This document shows, in pieces, positions 20,832 to 30,697 of a DNA stretch of 64,000 nt. Location of the stretch: NCBI RefSeq assembly GCF_900112845.1, contig NZ_FONG01000005.1, positions 186,001-250,000 of the forward strand. Reading direction: 5' to 3'. The notes beneath the pieces are model-generated. The model was not told the DNA's origin, made no database searches, and was given only the letters and a program-made list of their open reading frames with translations. This stretch comes from Actinacidiphila alni. Lineage in GTDB: Bacteria > Actinomycetota > Actinomycetes > Streptomycetales > Streptomycetaceae. Both the position numbers and the translations under genes were made by a program. Within the stretch, counting starts at the first letter, position 1. The number at the start of each line of letters is the position of its first letter.

Positions 20832-21215
20832 ATGGCATACGGTGTGAAGATCGCCAAGGGCAAGGCGTACAAGGGTGCGGCGCTCAAGCGCCGGCACATC
20901 CGGGTCCGCAAGCGGATCTCCGGTACGCAGGAGCGTCCGCGCCTGGTCGTGACCCGGTCCAACCGGGGCATCGTGGCGCAGGTCATCGACGACCTCGCGG
21001 GCCACACGCTCGCGTCGGCGTCGACCCTCGACGCGTCCATCCGCGGCGGCGAAGGCGACAAGAGCGCCAAGGCCAAGCAGGTCGGCCAGCTCGTGGCCGA
21101 GCGTGCGAAGGCCAAGGGCGTCGAGGCTGTCGTGTTCGACCGTGGCGGCAACCAGTACGCGGGGCGCATCGCCGCCCTGGCGGACGCCGCCCGCGAAGCC
21201 GGACTGAAGTTCTGA
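20832..21215 (+). CDS. rplR: 50S ribosomal protein L18
   Basis: L18 (127 residues) binds 5S rRNA with L5. It shows [33 protein letters not shown] and the C-terminal [20 protein letters not shown]. The length is normal for actinobacteria. It starts two bases after the rplF stop. Confidence 0.98.
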   Translation: MAYGVKIAKGKAYKGAALKRRHIRVRKRISGTQERPRLVVTRSNRGIVAQVIDDLAGHTLASASTLDASIRGGEGDKSAKAKQVGQLVAERAKAKGVEAVVFDRGGNQYAGRIAALADAAREAGLKF

Positions 21216-21257
21216 TCCGGTTCCGTAGCTAGCGGAAAACGAAGAGAGGTAATTCCA

Positions 21258-21863
21258 ATGGCTGGACCCCAGCGCCGCGGAAGCGGTGCCGGTGGCGGCG
21301 AGCGACGGGACCGTAAGGACCGGCGGGACGGCGGCCAGCAGGCCGAGAAGACCGCCTATGTCGAGCGGGTCGTCGCGATCAACCGCGTCGCCAAGGTTGT
21401 GAAGGGTGGTCGTCGCTTCAGCTTCACCGCGCTGGTCGTGGTGGGCGACGGTGACGGCACCGTCGGTGTCGGCTACGGCAAGGCCAAGGAGGTGCCGGCC
21501 GCCATCGCCAAGGGTGTGGAGGAGGCCAAGAAGCACTTCTTCAAGGTCCCCCGTATCCAGGGCACCATCCCGCACCCGATCCAGGGCGAGAAGGCCGCGG
21601 GCGTCGTCCTGCTCAAGCCTGCTTCCCCCGGTACCGGTGTGATCGCCGGTGGCCCGGTGCGCGCCGTCCTGGAGTGCGCCGGTATCCACGACGTGCTGTC
21701 CAAGAGCCTCGGCTCGGACAACGCGATCAACATCGTGCACGCCACGGTGGCCGCGCTCCAGGGGCTGCAGCGCCCCGAGGAGATCGCCGCCCGCCGCGGT
21801 CTGCCGATCGAGGACGTCGCGCCCGCCGCCCTGCTGCGTGCGCGTGCCGGGGTGGGTGCGTAA
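21258..21863 (+). CDS. rpsE: 30S ribosomal protein S5
   Basis: S5 (201 residues) stands at the 30S neck and affects fidelity and spectinomycin binding. An N-terminal extension of about 35 residues rich in Gly, Arg and Asp precedes the core [40 protein letters not shown] and [17 protein letters not shown] complete the two domains. GAGAGG precedes the ATG, and the stop shares a base with the rpmD ATG. Confidence 0.98.
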   Translation: MAGPQRRGSGAGGGERRDRKDRRDGGQQAEKTAYVERVVAINRVAKVVKGGRRFSFTALVVVGDGDGTVGVGYGKAKEVPAAIAKGVEEAKKHFFKVPRIQGTIPHPIQGEKAAGVVLLKPASPGTGVIAGGPVRAVLECAGIHDVLSKSLGSDNAINIVHATVAALQGLQRPEEIAARRGLPIEDVAPAALLRARAGVGA

Positions 21864-22045
21864 TGGCCCGCCTGAAGGTCACCCAGACCAAGTCCTACAT
21901 CGGCAGCAAGCAGAACCACCGTGACACCCTGCGTTCGCTCGGCCTGAAGCGGCTGAACGACGTGGTGGTCAAGGAGGACCGCCCGGAGATCCGCGGCATG
22001 GTCCGGACCGTCCGCCACCTCGTCACGGTCGAGGAGGTCGACTGA
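21863..22045 (+). CDS. rpmD: 50S ribosomal protein L30
   Basis: L30 (60 residues) is a small 50S protein. It runs from [20 protein letters not shown] to HLVTVEEVD and contains the family pattern [20 protein letters not shown]. The ATG overlaps the rpsE stop (TAATG), and rplO follows after two bases, the standard rpsE-rpmD-rplO arrangement. Confidence 0.96.
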   Translation: MARLKVTQTKSYIGSKQNHRDTLRSLGLKRLNDVVVKEDRPEIRGMVRTVRHLVTVEEVD

Positions 22046-22047
22046 TC

Positions 22048-22503
22048 ATGGGTAACGACAACCCGATCAAGATCCACAACCTCCGTCCGGCTCCGGGCGC
22101 CAAGACCGCCAAGACCCGCGTGGGTCGTGGTGAGGCGTCCAAGGGCAAGACGGCCGGTCGTGGCACCAAGGGCACCAAGGCCCGCTACCAGGTTCCGGAG
22201 CGCTTCGAGGGCGGGCAGATGCCCCTCCACATGCGGCTCCCGAAGCTCAAGGGCTTCAAGAACCCGTTCCGCACCGAGTACCAGGTCGTCAACCTGGACA
22301 AGCTCGCGGCCCTCTACCCCGAGGGTGGCGAGGTCACGGTGGCCGATCTGGTCGCCAAGGGCGCGGTGCGCAAGAACCAGCTCGTCAAGGTGCTCGGCAC
22401 CGGCGAGGTGACCGTGGCGCTCCAGGTGACCGTGGACGCGGTTTCCGGGTCCGCCCAGCAGAAGATCACCGCCGCCGGCGGTACCGTGACCGAACTCATC
22501 TGA
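22048..22503 (+). CDS. rplO: 50S ribosomal protein L15
   Basis: L15 (151 residues) is a late 50S assembly protein. It shows [40 protein letters not shown] and [20 protein letters not shown]. It is the last ribosomal gene before a strong hairpin, so the spc ribosomal transcript probably ends here and secY has its own promoter. Confidence 0.98.
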   Translation: MGNDNPIKIHNLRPAPGAKTAKTRVGRGEASKGKTAGRGTKGTKARYQVPERFEGGQMPLHMRLPKLKGFKNPFRTEYQVVNLDKLAALYPEGGEVTVADLVAKGAVRKNQLVKVLGTGEVTVALQVTVDAVSGSAQQKITAAGGTVTELI

Positions 22504-22519
22504 GTCCCATGTCACACCC

Positions 22520-22563
22520 GACCGGGGATGCCCAGCACCTAGGGGCATCCCCGGTCGTTCTTT
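22520..22563 (+). terminator. Terminator between rplO and secY
   Basis: A perfect 14-bp stem GACCGGGGATGCCC / GGGCATCCCCGGTC (22520-22533 with 22543-22556) with a nine-base loop is followed by GTTCTTTCC. It lies 17 bases after the rplO stop. Confidence 0.85.
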
Positions 22564-22706
22564 CCTGTGTATTTCCTTGGCCGATTGGTCATTCCTAGGG
22601 AGCCTGCCTCGCGGGTAGGGTGGCCAAGGTTCCCGTACGGCCAAGTATTCAGTCAGCACCTCATCAGACCGTCCTTCCGCCGTGCGCGGGGGGTGCAGGA
22701 GGCACC

Positions 22707-24023
22707 GTGCTCACCGCGTTCGCACGGGCGTTCAGGACGCCCGACCTGCGGAAGAAGCTGCTGTTCACGTTGGGCATCGTGGTGATCTACCGACTCGGCG
22801 CGCACGTGCCGGTGCCGGGGATCGACTACTCGGTGGTCAACCAGTGCATCAAGGACACGAAGAGCAGCAACAGCCTCTTCGGCCTGGTGAACATGTTCAG
22901 CGGCGGCGCTCTGCTCCAGCTCACGATCTTCGCGCTCGGGATCATGCCGTACATCACGGCGAGCATCATCCTGCAGCTGCTGACCGTGGTGATCCCGCGT
23001 CTGGAGGCCCTCAAGAAGGAGGGCCAGGCGGGCACGACGAAGATCACGCAGTACACCCGCTACCTGACCGTCGCGCTGGCGGTCCTGCAGGGCACCGGCC
23101 TGGTGGCCACCGCCCGTTCCGGCAGCCTCTTCTCCAGCTGCCAGAACAAGTTCGACATCGTGCCGAACCAGTCGATCTTCACCACCGTGACGATGGTCAC
23201 CACCATGACCGCCGGCACCGTGATGATCATGTGGCTCGGTGAGCTGATCACCGACAAGGGCATCGGCAACGGCATGTCGATCCTGATGTTCGTCGCCATC
23301 GCGGCCGGCTTCCCCGGCTCGCTGTGGGCGATCAAGGTCTCCGGCAAGATCGCCGGCGGCTGGGTGGAGTTCCTCGCGGTGATCGCCGTCGGCCTCGCGA
23401 TGGTCGGCCTGGTGGTCTTCGTGGAACAGGCCCAGCGCCGCATCCCGGTGCAGTACGCGAAGCGCATGATCGGCCGCCGGTCGTACGGCGGCACGTCGAC
23501 GTACATCCCGCTGAAGGTCAATCAGGCGGGTGTGATCCCGGTCATCTTCGCGTCGTCGCTGCTCTACATCCCGGCGCTGATCGTCCAGTTCTCCGGTTCG
23601 ACCGCGGGCTGGGCGCAGTGGATCAGCCGCAACATGACCAAGGGCGACCACCCGATCTACATGGCCGCCTACTTCCTGCTGATCGTGTTCTTCGCCTTCT
23701 TCTACGTCGCTATCTCGTTTAACCCCGAGGAAGTGGCGGATAATATGAAGAAGTATGGTGGCTTCATCCCGGGTATCCGGGCCGGCCGCCCCACCGCGGA
23801 GTACCTGAGTTACGTGCTGAACCGCATCACGTGGCCGGGATCGCTGTATCTGGGTCTCATCGCTCTCGTGCCGACGGTCGCCATCGCGGTCTTCAACGGG
23901 AGCAACGGCAGCTTCCCGCTGGGCGGTACGAGCATCCTCATCATCGTGGGTGTCGGTCTCGAGACGGTGAAGCAGATCGAGAGCCAGCTCCAGCAGCGTA
24001 ACTACGAAGGGTTCCTCCGCTGA
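22707..24023 (+). CDS. secY: Protein translocase subunit SecY
   Basis: SecY (438 residues) is the channel subunit of the Sec translocon. The GTG start is set by AGGAGG at 22697-22702 and gives [20 protein letters not shown]; an upstream in-frame ATG would add unconserved residues. About ten membrane segments are visible. SecY-typical motifs are [52 protein letters not shown] and a C-terminal [14 protein letters not shown]. Its stop overlaps the adk ATG (TGATG), so the two are coupled. Confidence 0.97.
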   Translation: MLTAFARAFRTPDLRKKLLFTLGIVVIYRLGAHVPVPGIDYSVVNQCIKDTKSSNSLFGLVNMFSGGALLQLTIFALGIMPYITASIILQLLTVVIPRLEALKKEGQAGTTKITQYTRYLTVALAVLQGTGLVATARSGSLFSSCQNKFDIVPNQSIFTTVTMVTTMTAGTVMIMWLGELITDKGIGNGMSILMFVAIAAGFPGSLWAIKVSGKIAGGWVEFLAVIAVGLAMVGLVVFVEQAQRRIPVQYAKRMIGRRSYGGTSTYIPLKVNQAGVIPVIFASSLLYIPALIVQFSGSTAGWAQWISRNMTKGDHPIYMAAYFLLIVFFAFFYVAISFNPEEVADNMKKYGGFIPGIRAGRPTAEYLSYVLNRITWPGSLYLGLIALVPTVAIAVFNGSNGSFPLGGTSILIIVGVGLETVKQIESQLQQRNYEGFLR

Positions 24024-24679
24024 TGCGAATCGTCCTGGTCGGGCCCCCCGGCGCCGGCAAGGGTACGCAGGCCGCGTTCCTCGCCAAGAACCTGTCGATC
24101 CCGCACATCTCCACGGGCGACCTGTTCCGCGCCAACATCAGCCAGGGGACCGACCTGGGCAAGCAGGCGAAGGCGTACATGGACGCCGGCAATCTGGTCC
24201 CGGACGAGGTCACCATCGGCATGGCCGAGGACCGCCTGGACCAGGCCGACGCCACCGACGGCTTCCTGCTCGACGGCTTCCCGCGCAACGAGTTCCAGGC
24301 GCGGGCGCTGGACACCTACCTCGCCCGGCACGGCATCGCGCTCGACGGCGTGCTGGACCTGGAGGTCCCCGAGGACGAGGTCGTCAAGCGGATCGCCGGC
24401 CGCCGGGTCTGCCGCAACAACAGCGCGCACGTCTTCCACGTCGAGTACAAGCAGCCCAAGACCGAGGGCGTCTGCGACGAGTGCGGCGGCGAGCTGTACC
24501 AGCGCAGCGACGACGCGGAGGACAAGGTGCGGACCCGCCTGGAGGTCTACCACCGCGAGACCGAGCCGATCATCGACTACTACAAGCAGCAGGACCTTGT
24601 GGTGACGATCTCGGCGCTCGGCCCGGTGGCCGAGGTCACCCAGCGGGCGATGGACGCCCTGCGGGCGGGCAACGCGTAG
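24023..24679 (+). CDS. adk: Adenylate kinase
   Basis: The enzyme (218 residues) interconverts AMP + ATP and 2 ADP. The P loop is [10 protein letters not shown], followed by [12 protein letters not shown] and [10 protein letters not shown]. The LID domain keeps [11 protein letters not shown], but its first zinc pair is altered: CRNNSAH replaces the usual Cys-x-x-Cys, so only three of four Cys ligands remain. The enzyme should still be active. It overlaps secY and is followed by a strong hairpin. Confidence 0.97.
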   Translation: MRIVLVGPPGAGKGTQAAFLAKNLSIPHISTGDLFRANISQGTDLGKQAKAYMDAGNLVPDEVTIGMAEDRLDQADATDGFLLDGFPRNEFQARALDTYLARHGIALDGVLDLEVPEDEVVKRIAGRRVCRNNSAHVFHVEYKQPKTEGVCDECGGELYQRSDDAEDKVRTRLEVYHRETEPIIDYYKQQDLVVTISALGPVAEVTQRAMDALRAGNA

Positions 24680-24700
24680 CCCGCGCCCCACTGAGCACGG

Positions 24701-24740
24701 CATACGGCCGTGGTGCCCCGACGGGCACCACGGCCGTATG
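24701..24740. terminator. Perfect hairpin between adk and map
   Basis: An 18-bp perfect stem (24701-24718 with 24723-24740) is closed by the loop CGAC. There is no T-run after it. It begins 21 bases past the adk stop and ends 43 bases before map, consistent with a GC-rich terminator for secY-adk. Confidence 0.75.
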
Positions 24741-24783
24741 GTTGAACAGGTACAACCGCGACACGAGGAAGGCGCCAGCCGCG

Positions 24784-25620
24784 ATGGTGGAGATCAAGAC
24801 CCCCGATCAGATCGCCAAGATGCGTGAGGCCGGGCTGGTCGTGGCGGCGATCCATCGGGCGACCCGTGCCGCGGCGGTGCCCGGGGCGACGACCAAGGAC
24901 CTCGACGAGGTCGCCGCGAAGGTGATCGCGGACCACGGTGCCAAGCCCAACTTCCTCGGCTACGGCGGCTTCCCCGGCAACATCTGCACGTCGGTCAACG
25001 ACGTGGTGGTGCACGGCATCCCGGACCGGGAGACGGTCCTCAAGGACGGCGACATCATCTCCATCGACGCCGGCGCCATCGTGGACGGCTGGCACGGCGA
25101 CGCGGCCTTCACCTGCTTCGTGGGCGGCGGGCACGCGCCGGAGCTGGTCGAGCTGAGCCGGGTCACCGAGGAGTCCATGTGGGCGGGGATCGCCGCCTTC
25201 CGCAAGGGCAACCGCCTGGAGGACATCTCCCGGGCGATCGAGGGCTACATCCGCCGCCAGCCGCGGCCCGCCTCCGGCAAGTACGGCATCGTCGAGGACT
25301 ACGGCGGCCACGGCATCGGCACCGAGATGCACATGGACCCGCACCTGCTGAACTACGTCACCAAGAAGCGCGGCCGGGGCATCAAGCTGGTCCCCGGCGT
25401 CTGCCTGGCCATCGAGCCCATGGTGACCCTCGGCACCCCGCGCACCCACGTCCTCGAGGACGAGTGGACGGTCAAGTCCGACGACGGCTCCTGGTCCTCC
25501 CACTGGGAGCACTCCATCGCCCTCACCGACCAGGGCCCCCTGGTCCTCACCGCCGAGGACGGCGGCAAGGCGAAGCTGGCGGAATACGGCGTGACGGCCG
25601 CCCCCGATCCGCTGGGTTGA
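24784..25620 (+). CDS. map: Methionine aminopeptidase, type I
   Basis: The enzyme (278 residues) removes the initiator Met from new proteins. Metal ligands are recognisable: Asp in ISIDAG, Asp in HGDAAF, His in GHGIGTEMH, Glu in AIEPMV and the last Glu in WEHSIAL. VNDVVVHGIPD is also diagnostic. ATG at 24784 and GTG at 24787 are both possible starts; GAGGAAGG lies 11-14 bases upstream. Its place next to adk and infA is standard. Confidence 0.96.
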   Translation: MVEIKTPDQIAKMREAGLVVAAIHRATRAAAVPGATTKDLDEVAAKVIADHGAKPNFLGYGGFPGNICTSVNDVVVHGIPDRETVLKDGDIISIDAGAIVDGWHGDAAFTCFVGGGHAPELVELSRVTEESMWAGIAAFRKGNRLEDISRAIEGYIRRQPRPASGKYGIVEDYGGHGIGTEMHMDPHLLNYVTKKRGRGIKLVPGVCLAIEPMVTLGTPRTHVLEDEWTVKSDDGSWSSHWEHSIALTDQGPLVLTAEDGGKAKLAEYGVTAAPDPLG

Positions 25621-25707
25621 GGGCGCGGGGCGTACGTATGTGCCGTGGCTTAATGATCTTCGGGGCCGGGCATACATCCCTGATTCGTCTTTCCGGGTGG
25701 CGTGACG

Positions 25708-25713
25708 TAGACT
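25708..25713 (+). promoter_or_regulatory. Candidate -10 hexamer for infA-rpmJ
   Basis: TAGACT matches the streptomycete -10 pattern TAnnnT. TTCGTC, 18 bases upstream, is a poor -35. It would give a leader of about 65 bases for infA. Confidence 0.4.
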
Positions 25714-25785
25714 GACACGTCGGCTCCCGCGTGTCCTTTGGCATGTCCGGGGGTCGACCAAGGTAGCCGATCCCGAAAGCAGGAC

Positions 25786-26007
25786 ATGGCCAAAAAGCAA
25801 GGCGCCATCGAAATCGAGGGCACCGTGATCGAGTCTCTGCCGAACGCGATGTTCAAGGTGGAGCTGCAGAACGGTCACAAGGTCCTCGCGCACATCAGCG
25901 GCAAGATGCGGATGCACTACATCCGTATCCTCCCGGATGACCGGGTCGTGGTGGAGCTGTCTCCCTACGACCTGACGCGCGGACGGATCGTCTACCGATA
26001 CAAGTAG
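25786..26007 (+). CDS. infA: Translation initiation factor IF-1
   Basis: IF-1 (73 residues) is an OB-fold protein that blocks the 30S A site during initiation. AGCAGGAC precedes the ATG and the product runs from [20 protein letters not shown] to [29 protein letters not shown] is conserved. An upstream in-frame ATG adds unconserved residues and was rejected. It is followed 38 bases later by rpmJ. Confidence 0.98.
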   Translation: MAKKQGAIEIEGTVIESLPNAMFKVELQNGHKVLAHISGKMRMHYIRILPDDRVVVELSPYDLTRGRIVYRYK

Positions 26008-26045
26008 CAACCGAGTAGATCTCAAGACCCGGAGAACCTCACCTC

Positions 26046-26159
26046 ATGAAGGTCAAGCCGAGCGTCAAGAAGATCTGCGACAAGTGCAAGGTGATCCGCC
26101 GTCACGGCCGGGTCATGGTCATCTGCGACAACCTGCGCCACAAGCAGCGCCAGGGCTGA
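26046..26159 (+). CDS. rpmJ: 50S ribosomal protein L36, zinc-binding type
   Basis: L36 (37 residues) is the smallest 50S protein. It reads [20 protein letters not shown] and then [17 protein letters not shown]. Cys11, Cys14, Cys27 and His32 form the Zn site, so this is the zinc form. The ribosome site is CCGGAGAA. It is followed by a 197-base gap before rpsM with no convincing hairpin. Confidence 0.97.
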   Translation: MKVKPSVKKICDKCKVIRRHGRVMVICDNLRHKQRQG

Positions 26160-26356
26160 CGCACGCCGACCCCCTGCATCCGCAGAACTTCGCGCGACGC
26201 ACATCAGTACATACGCAGTGCCCGTCTCCTGCTTCAAGGTGACGACACCTCCGGCGGAGGCCGGAGACCCGGACGTACCACTGTTCCGGCACGGAACGGT
26301 CGGCGGGCGGGATCCGGCACTGCGGAAGACCTCCGAAACCATCAGGAGCCAAGAAA

Positions 26357-26737
26357 ATGGCACGCCTTTCAGGCGTTGACCTCCCGCGCGAGAAGCGCGT
26401 GGAGATCGCCCTCACCTACGTCTTCGGCATCGGCCGCTCGCTCTCGAAGCAGGTGCTGAAGGAAACCGGTGTGAACCCCGACACCCGCGTCCGCGACCTT
26501 GCCGAGGAAGACCTCGTCAAGCTCCGCGAGTACGTGGACGCGAACTTCAAGACCGAGGGTGACCTCCGTCGCGAGGTTCAGGCCGACATCCGCCGCAAGG
26601 TCGAGATCGGCTGCTACCAGGGCCTGCGCCACCGTCGTGGCCTGCCGGTCCACGGTCAGCGCACTCACACCAACGCCCGTACCCGCAAGGGTCCGCGTCG
26701 CGCCATCGCCGGTAAGAAGAAGCCGGGCAAGAAGTAG
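26357..26737 (+). CDS. rpsM: 30S ribosomal protein S13
   Basis: S13 (126 residues) forms intersubunit bridges from the 30S head. It shows [39 protein letters not shown] and [20 protein letters not shown] with a Lys-rich C-terminus. CAGGAGCC precedes the ATG. It starts the alpha operon (rpsM-rpsK-rpsD-rpoA-rplQ). Confidence 0.98.
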   Translation: MARLSGVDLPREKRVEIALTYVFGIGRSLSKQVLKETGVNPDTRVRDLAEEDLVKLREYVDANFKTEGDLRREVQADIRRKVEIGCYQGLRHRRGLPVHGQRTHTNARTRKGPRRAIAGKKKPGKK

Positions 26738-26805
26738 TCCTCAGCGGACGCTCATCAGCGGTCTTCGCTGTAGGACCGACCACCTCCACCGGGAGAAATT
26801 GACAC

Positions 26806-27210
26806 ATGCCTCCTAAGGGCCGTCAGGGCGCAGCCAAGAAGGTGCGCCGCAAGGAAAAGAAGAACGTCGCTCACGGGCACGCCCACATCAAGAGCACGTT
26901 CAACAACACGATCGTCTCGATCACCGACCCCGCGGGCAACGTGATCTCCTGGGCCTCCGCCGGCCACGTCGGCTTCAAGGGCTCGCGCAAGTCCACCCCC
27001 TTCGCCGCGCAGATGGCCGCCGAGTCGGCCGCCCGCCGCGCGCAGGAGCACGGCATGCGCAAGGTGGACGTCTTCGTGAAGGGTCCCGGCTCCGGCCGGG
27101 AGACCGCGATCCGCTCCCTCCAGGCCACCGGCCTCGAGGTCGGCTCGATCCAGGACGTCACCCCGACCCCGCACAACGGCTGCCGCCCGCCCAAGCGCCG
27201 CCGCGTCTGA
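26806..27210 (+). CDS. rpsK: 30S ribosomal protein S11
   Basis: S11 (134 residues) lies on the 30S platform near the E site. It shows [40 protein letters not shown] and [31 protein letters not shown] precedes the ATG. It lies 68 bases after rpsM and 27 bases before rpsD. Confidence 0.98.
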   Translation: MPPKGRQGAAKKVRRKEKKNVAHGHAHIKSTFNNTIVSITDPAGNVISWASAGHVGFKGSRKSTPFAAQMAAESAARRAQEHGMRKVDVFVKGPGSGRETAIRSLQATGLEVGSIQDVTPTPHNGCRPPKRRRV

Positions 27211-27237
27211 CCCGCGACAACAGGAGACACGAGACAT

Positions 27238-27864
27238 ATGGCGCGTTACACCGGGGCCGACTGCAAGCGTTGCCGTCGGGAGAAGCAGAAGCTCTTCCTC
27301 AAGGGGAGCAAGTGCGAGAGCGCGAAGTGCCCGATCGAGATCCGTCCTTACCCCCCGGGTGAGCACGGACGCGGGCGCACCAAGGACAGCGAGTACCTGC
27401 TTCAGCTGCGTGAGAAGCAGAAGTGCGCGCGGATCTACGGTGTCCTCGAGAAGCAGTTCGTGAACTACTACAAGGAAGCGAACCAGAAGACCGGCAAGAC
27501 CGGTGAGAACCTTCTGCGCATCCTTGAGACCCGTCTCGACAACGTGGTGTACCGGGCCGGCTTCGCCAAGTCCCGCGACCACGCCCGTCAGCTGGTCCGT
27601 CACGGACACATCACCGTCAACGGCCGCAAGACCGACATCCCGTCGGCCCGCGTGGCCGTGAGCGACATCGTCGAGGTCCGCGAGTCGTCCCGCAACCTGA
27701 CCCCGTTCGCGGTGGCCCAGGGCGAGGCCGGCGACAAGACCGTGCCGGCGTGGCTGGAAGCCAACGCGGGCAAGCTGCGGATCCTCGTGCACAGCCTGCC
27801 CGAGCGCCAGGTGATCGACACCCAGGTGCAGGAGCAGCTCATCGTCGAGCTGTACTCGAAGTAA
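27238..27864 (+). CDS. rpsD: 30S ribosomal protein S4, zinc-binding (C+) type
   Basis: S4 (208 residues) initiates 30S assembly and lies at the mRNA entry. The N-terminus carries four Cys (9, 12, 26, 31) in DCKRCRREK and SKCESAKC, the Zn-binding form. RPYPPGEHGRGRTKDSEYLL and the S4 RNA-binding segment RLDNVVYRAGFAKSRDHARQ follow. This place, between rpsK and rpoA, is usual for many bacteria; as I recall, well-studied Streptomyces keep a Cys-free S4 gene elsewhere, so this could be a genus difference or a second paralogue. Confidence 0.95.
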   Translation: MARYTGADCKRCRREKQKLFLKGSKCESAKCPIEIRPYPPGEHGRGRTKDSEYLLQLREKQKCARIYGVLEKQFVNYYKEANQKTGKTGENLLRILETRLDNVVYRAGFAKSRDHARQLVRHGHITVNGRKTDIPSARVAVSDIVEVRESSRNLTPFAVAQGEAGDKTVPAWLEANAGKLRILVHSLPERQVIDTQVQEQLIVELYSK

Positions 27865-27902
27865 GCGACCGCTTACTCGCGGGTACGACTGCGGTCGATG
27901 TC

Positions 27903-27934
27903 GGGCGGTCCGCCGGGAAACCGGCGGTCCGCCC
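27903..27934 (+). promoter_or_regulatory. GAAA-tetraloop hairpin between rpsD and rpoA
   Basis: The 14-pair stem GGGCGGTCCGCCGG / CCGGCGGTCCGCCC has one T-T mismatch and a GAAA loop. It lies 61 bases before rpoA. It may be a partial terminator, a processing site or a regulatory target in the alpha operon. Confidence 0.45.
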
Positions 27935-27995
27935 GTACCCTCGTAGTACAGGGGGCGTCAAATAGCGGGCGCCCACGAAAGAAGGACCGACACTC

Positions 27996-29018
27996 ATGCT
28001 GATCGCTCAGCGTCCCTCGTTGACCGAAGAGGTCGTCGACGAATTCCGCTCCCGGTTCGTGATCGAGCCGCTGGAGCCGGGCTTCGGCTACACCCTCGGC
28101 AACTCCCTCCGCCGTACGCTCCTCTCCTCGATCCCCGGTGCCGCTGTCACCAGCATCCGGGTCGACGGTGTCCTGCACGAGTTCACCACCGTGCCGGGCG
28201 TCAAGGAGGACGTGACCGACGTCATCCTCAACATCAAGCAGCTCGTCGTCTCCTCGGAGCACGACGAGCCGGTCGTGATGTACCTGCGCAAGCAGGGCCC
28301 GGGTGTCGTCACCGCCGCCGACATCGCGCCCCCGGCCGGTGTCGAGGTGCACAACCCCGACCTGGTCCTGGCGACGCTGAACGCCAAGGGCAAGCTGGAG
28401 ATGGAGCTGACCGTCGAGCGCGGTCGCGGCTACGTCTCCGCGGTGCAGAACAAGCAGCAGGGCCAGGAGATCGGCCGTATCCCGGTCGACTCCATCTACA
28501 GCCCGGTGCTCAAGGTCACCTACAAGGTCGAGGCGACCCGTGTCGAGCAGCGCACCGACTTCGACAAGCTGATCGTCGACGTCGAGACCAAGCAGGCCAT
28601 GCGGCCGCGCGACGCCATGGCGTCCGCGGGCAAGACCCTGGTCGAGCTGTTCGGCCTGGCCCGCGAGCTGAACGTCGACGCCGAGGGCATCGACATGGGC
28701 CCGTCCCCGACGGACGCCGCCCTGGCCGCGGACCTGGCGCTGCCGATCGAGGAGCTGGAACTCACCGTCCGCTCCTACAACTGCCTCAAGCGCGAGGGCA
28801 TCCACTCCGTGGGTGAGCTCGTCGCCCGCTCCGAGGCCGACCTGCTCGACATCCGCAACTTCGGTGCGAAGTCGATCGACGAGGTCAAGGCGAAGCTGGC
28901 CGGCATGGGCCTGGCCCTCAAGGACAGCCCGCCCGGATTCGACCCCACCGCCGCCGCCGACGCCTTCGGCGCCGACGACGACGTGGACGCCGGTTTCGTG
29001 GAGACCGAGCAGTACTGA
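27996..29018 (+). CDS. rpoA: RNA polymerase alpha subunit
   Basis: Alpha (340 residues) dimerises to start RNA polymerase assembly and binds activators and UP elements. The N-terminal domain shows [20 protein letters not shown] and [20 protein letters not shown]. The C-terminal domain carries [20 protein letters not shown] and [18 protein letters not shown]. It ends in an acidic tail. GAAAGAAGGAC precedes the ATG. Confidence 0.98.
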   Translation: MLIAQRPSLTEEVVDEFRSRFVIEPLEPGFGYTLGNSLRRTLLSSIPGAAVTSIRVDGVLHEFTTVPGVKEDVTDVILNIKQLVVSSEHDEPVVMYLRKQGPGVVTAADIAPPAGVEVHNPDLVLATLNAKGKLEMELTVERGRGYVSAVQNKQQGQEIGRIPVDSIYSPVLKVTYKVEATRVEQRTDFDKLIVDVETKQAMRPRDAMASAGKTLVELFGLARELNVDAEGIDMGPSPTDAALAADLALPIEELELTVRSYNCLKREGIHSVGELVARSEADLLDIRNFGAKSIDEVKAKLAGMGLALKDSPPGFDPTAAADAFGADDDVDAGFVETEQY

Positions 29019-29066
29019 TCGCTTCCAGCGCGGATCGGGGCCGACGGTCCCGGCCCGCGCCGGACG

Positions 29067-29114
29067 CCTCTCCGGCCCCGACGGGCCGGGGAGGTTCCGG
29101 GGCGAAGCCCCGGA
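29067..29114 (+). terminator. Hairpins between rpoA and rplQ
   Basis: A 12-pair GC-rich stem around 29067-29094 (CCTCTCCGGCCC with GGGCCGGGGAGG, one G-T pair) is followed at once by TCCGGGGC-GAA-GCCCCGGA (29096-29114). There is no T-run. Partial termination or RNA stability control between rpoA and rplQ is possible. Confidence 0.4.
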
Positions 29115-29193
29115 CCCCATCGAGCTGGCACCCGCCAGTTCGCACTGACACCGGTACCTGACACGGCCGGTGCAGCGGAGAAGGAGAAAGACC

Positions 29194-29751
29194 ATGCCTC
29201 AGCCCGCAAAGGGTGCCCGTCTCGGCGGCGGTGCCGCGCACGAGAAGCTGCTCCTCGCGAACCTCGCGAAGTCGCTCTTCGAGCACGGCCGGATCAAGAC
29301 CACCGAGGCCAAGGCGCGCCGGCTGCGTCCGGTCGCGGAGCGGCTGATCACCAAGGCGAAGAAGGGCGACATCCACAACCGTCGCCAGGTTCTTCAGACG
29401 ATCACGGACAAGAGCGTCGTCCACACGCTCTTCACCGAGATCGCGCCGCGGTACGAGAACCGCCCGGGTGGCTACACCCGCATCACCAAGGTCGGCAACC
29501 GCCGCGGCGACAACGCGCCGATGGCCGTCATCGAGCTGGTCGAGGCGCTGACCGTGGCCCAGCAGGCCACGGGCGAGGCCGAGGCCGCCACCAAGCGTTC
29601 CGCCAAGGAGCGCGCCGGTGACGAGGCCCTGGCCGACCTCAAGAAGGACGCCGAGCCCGTCGAGGACGCGAAGCCCGAGGCCGCGGAGGACGCGGTCGAG
29701 GACGCCGCTCCCGCCGCGGACGAGGAGTCCGGGGAGTCCAAGGACGCCTGA
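29194..29751 (+). CDS. rplQ: 50S ribosomal protein L17
   Basis: L17 (185 residues) lies at the tunnel exit side of the 50S. AAGGAG at 29181-29186 fixes the ATG, giving [20 protein letters not shown]. The core ends near residue 125; the last 60 residues are an Ala/Glu/Asp-rich tail (for example [20 protein letters not shown]), a usual actinobacterial extension and probably disordered. A terminator follows. Confidence 0.97.
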   Translation: MPQPAKGARLGGGAAHEKLLLANLAKSLFEHGRIKTTEAKARRLRPVAERLITKAKKGDIHNRRQVLQTITDKSVVHTLFTEIAPRYENRPGGYTRITKVGNRRGDNAPMAVIELVEALTVAQQATGEAEAATKRSAKERAGDEALADLKKDAEPVEDAKPEAAEDAVEDAAPAADEESGESKDA

Positions 29752-29772
29752 GCGCGTTCCGACGACCGACGG

Positions 29773-29806
29773 ACGGGCCCGTACCCCCTCGGGGGTGCGG
29801 GCCCGT
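29773..29806 (+). terminator. Terminator after rplQ
   Basis: A 16-pair stem (29773-29788 with 29791-29806, one G-T pair) has a very tight loop and is followed by TCCGCTGTTCC. It lies 21 bases past the rplQ stop and ends the alpha operon. Confidence 0.8.
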
Positions 29807-29842
29807 TCCGCTGTTCCAGCCGTTCTGACAGGGAGTATGCGG

Positions 29843-30694
29843 GTGAGCGACGAGGTGCCGGCCGGGCTCGTACGGGTACGGCTCGATCTGGCCTATGACG
29901 GTGCCGACTTCTCCGGGTGGGCCAAGCAGCGCACCCGGCGGACCGTGCAGGGCGAGCTGGAGGCGGCGATCCCCACGGTGCTGCGGATGAGCGAGCCGGT
30001 GGAACTGACCGTCGCCGGGCGCACCGACGCGGGGGTGCACGCGCGCGGCCAGGTGGCGCACGTGGACCTGCCGGCCGACGTGTGGGCCGCCGAGGGCGGC
30101 AATCTGCGCCGCCGGCTGGCCGGACGGCTGCCCTGGGACGTACGGGTGTGGCAGGTGTCGCAGGCCCCGCCCGGCTTCAACGCGCGCTTCTCGGCGGTCT
30201 GGCGGCGGTACGCGTACCGGGTCGGCGACCACCCCGGCGGTGTCGACCCGCTGCTGCGCGGCCATGTGCTGTGGCACGACCGCCCGGTGGACGTGGACCG
30301 GATGAACGCGGCGGCCGAACTCCTGCTCGGCGAGCACGACTTCGCGGCCTACTGCAAGAAGCGCGAGGGCGCCACGACCATCCGCACCCTGCTCGACCTG
30401 CGCTGGGAGCGCACCGCCGACGGGCTCGCGGTCGCGACCGTGCGGGCCGACGCCTTCTGCCACAACATGGTGCGGGCCCTGATCGGCGCGATGATCCTGG
30501 TCGGCGACGGCCACCGCCCGCCCGGCTTCCCCGCGGAAGTCCTGGCCGGCCGCGAACGCCACTCCGCCGTCAAGGTCCTGCGCCCCCACGGCCTCACCCT
30601 GGAGGAGGTCGGCTACCCCGCCGACCACCTCCTGGCCGCCCGCGCGGAGGAGGCCCGCAACAAAAGGTCGCTGCCGTGCGTCCCTGCCGAGTGA
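29843..30694 (+). CDS. truA: tRNA pseudouridine synthase A
   Basis: The enzyme (283 residues) makes pseudouridine at positions 38-40 of tRNA anticodon arms. The catalytic Asp is in [28 protein letters not shown] and [17 protein letters not shown] are diagnostic. The GTG at 29843 is preferred because GGGAG lies seven bases upstream; ATG at 29837 would sit one base from it. It converges with the next gene, with only three bases between the stop codons. Confidence 0.93.
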   Translation: MSDEVPAGLVRVRLDLAYDGADFSGWAKQRTRRTVQGELEAAIPTVLRMSEPVELTVAGRTDAGVHARGQVAHVDLPADVWAAEGGNLRRRLAGRLPWDVRVWQVSQAPPGFNARFSAVWRRYAYRVGDHPGGVDPLLRGHVLWHDRPVDVDRMNAAAELLLGEHDFAAYCKKREGATTIRTLLDLRWERTADGLAVATVRADAFCHNMVRALIGAMILVGDGHRPPGFPAEVLAGRERHSAVKVLRPHGLTLEEVGYPADHLLAARAEEARNKRSLPCVPAE

Positions 30695-30697
30695 TCC

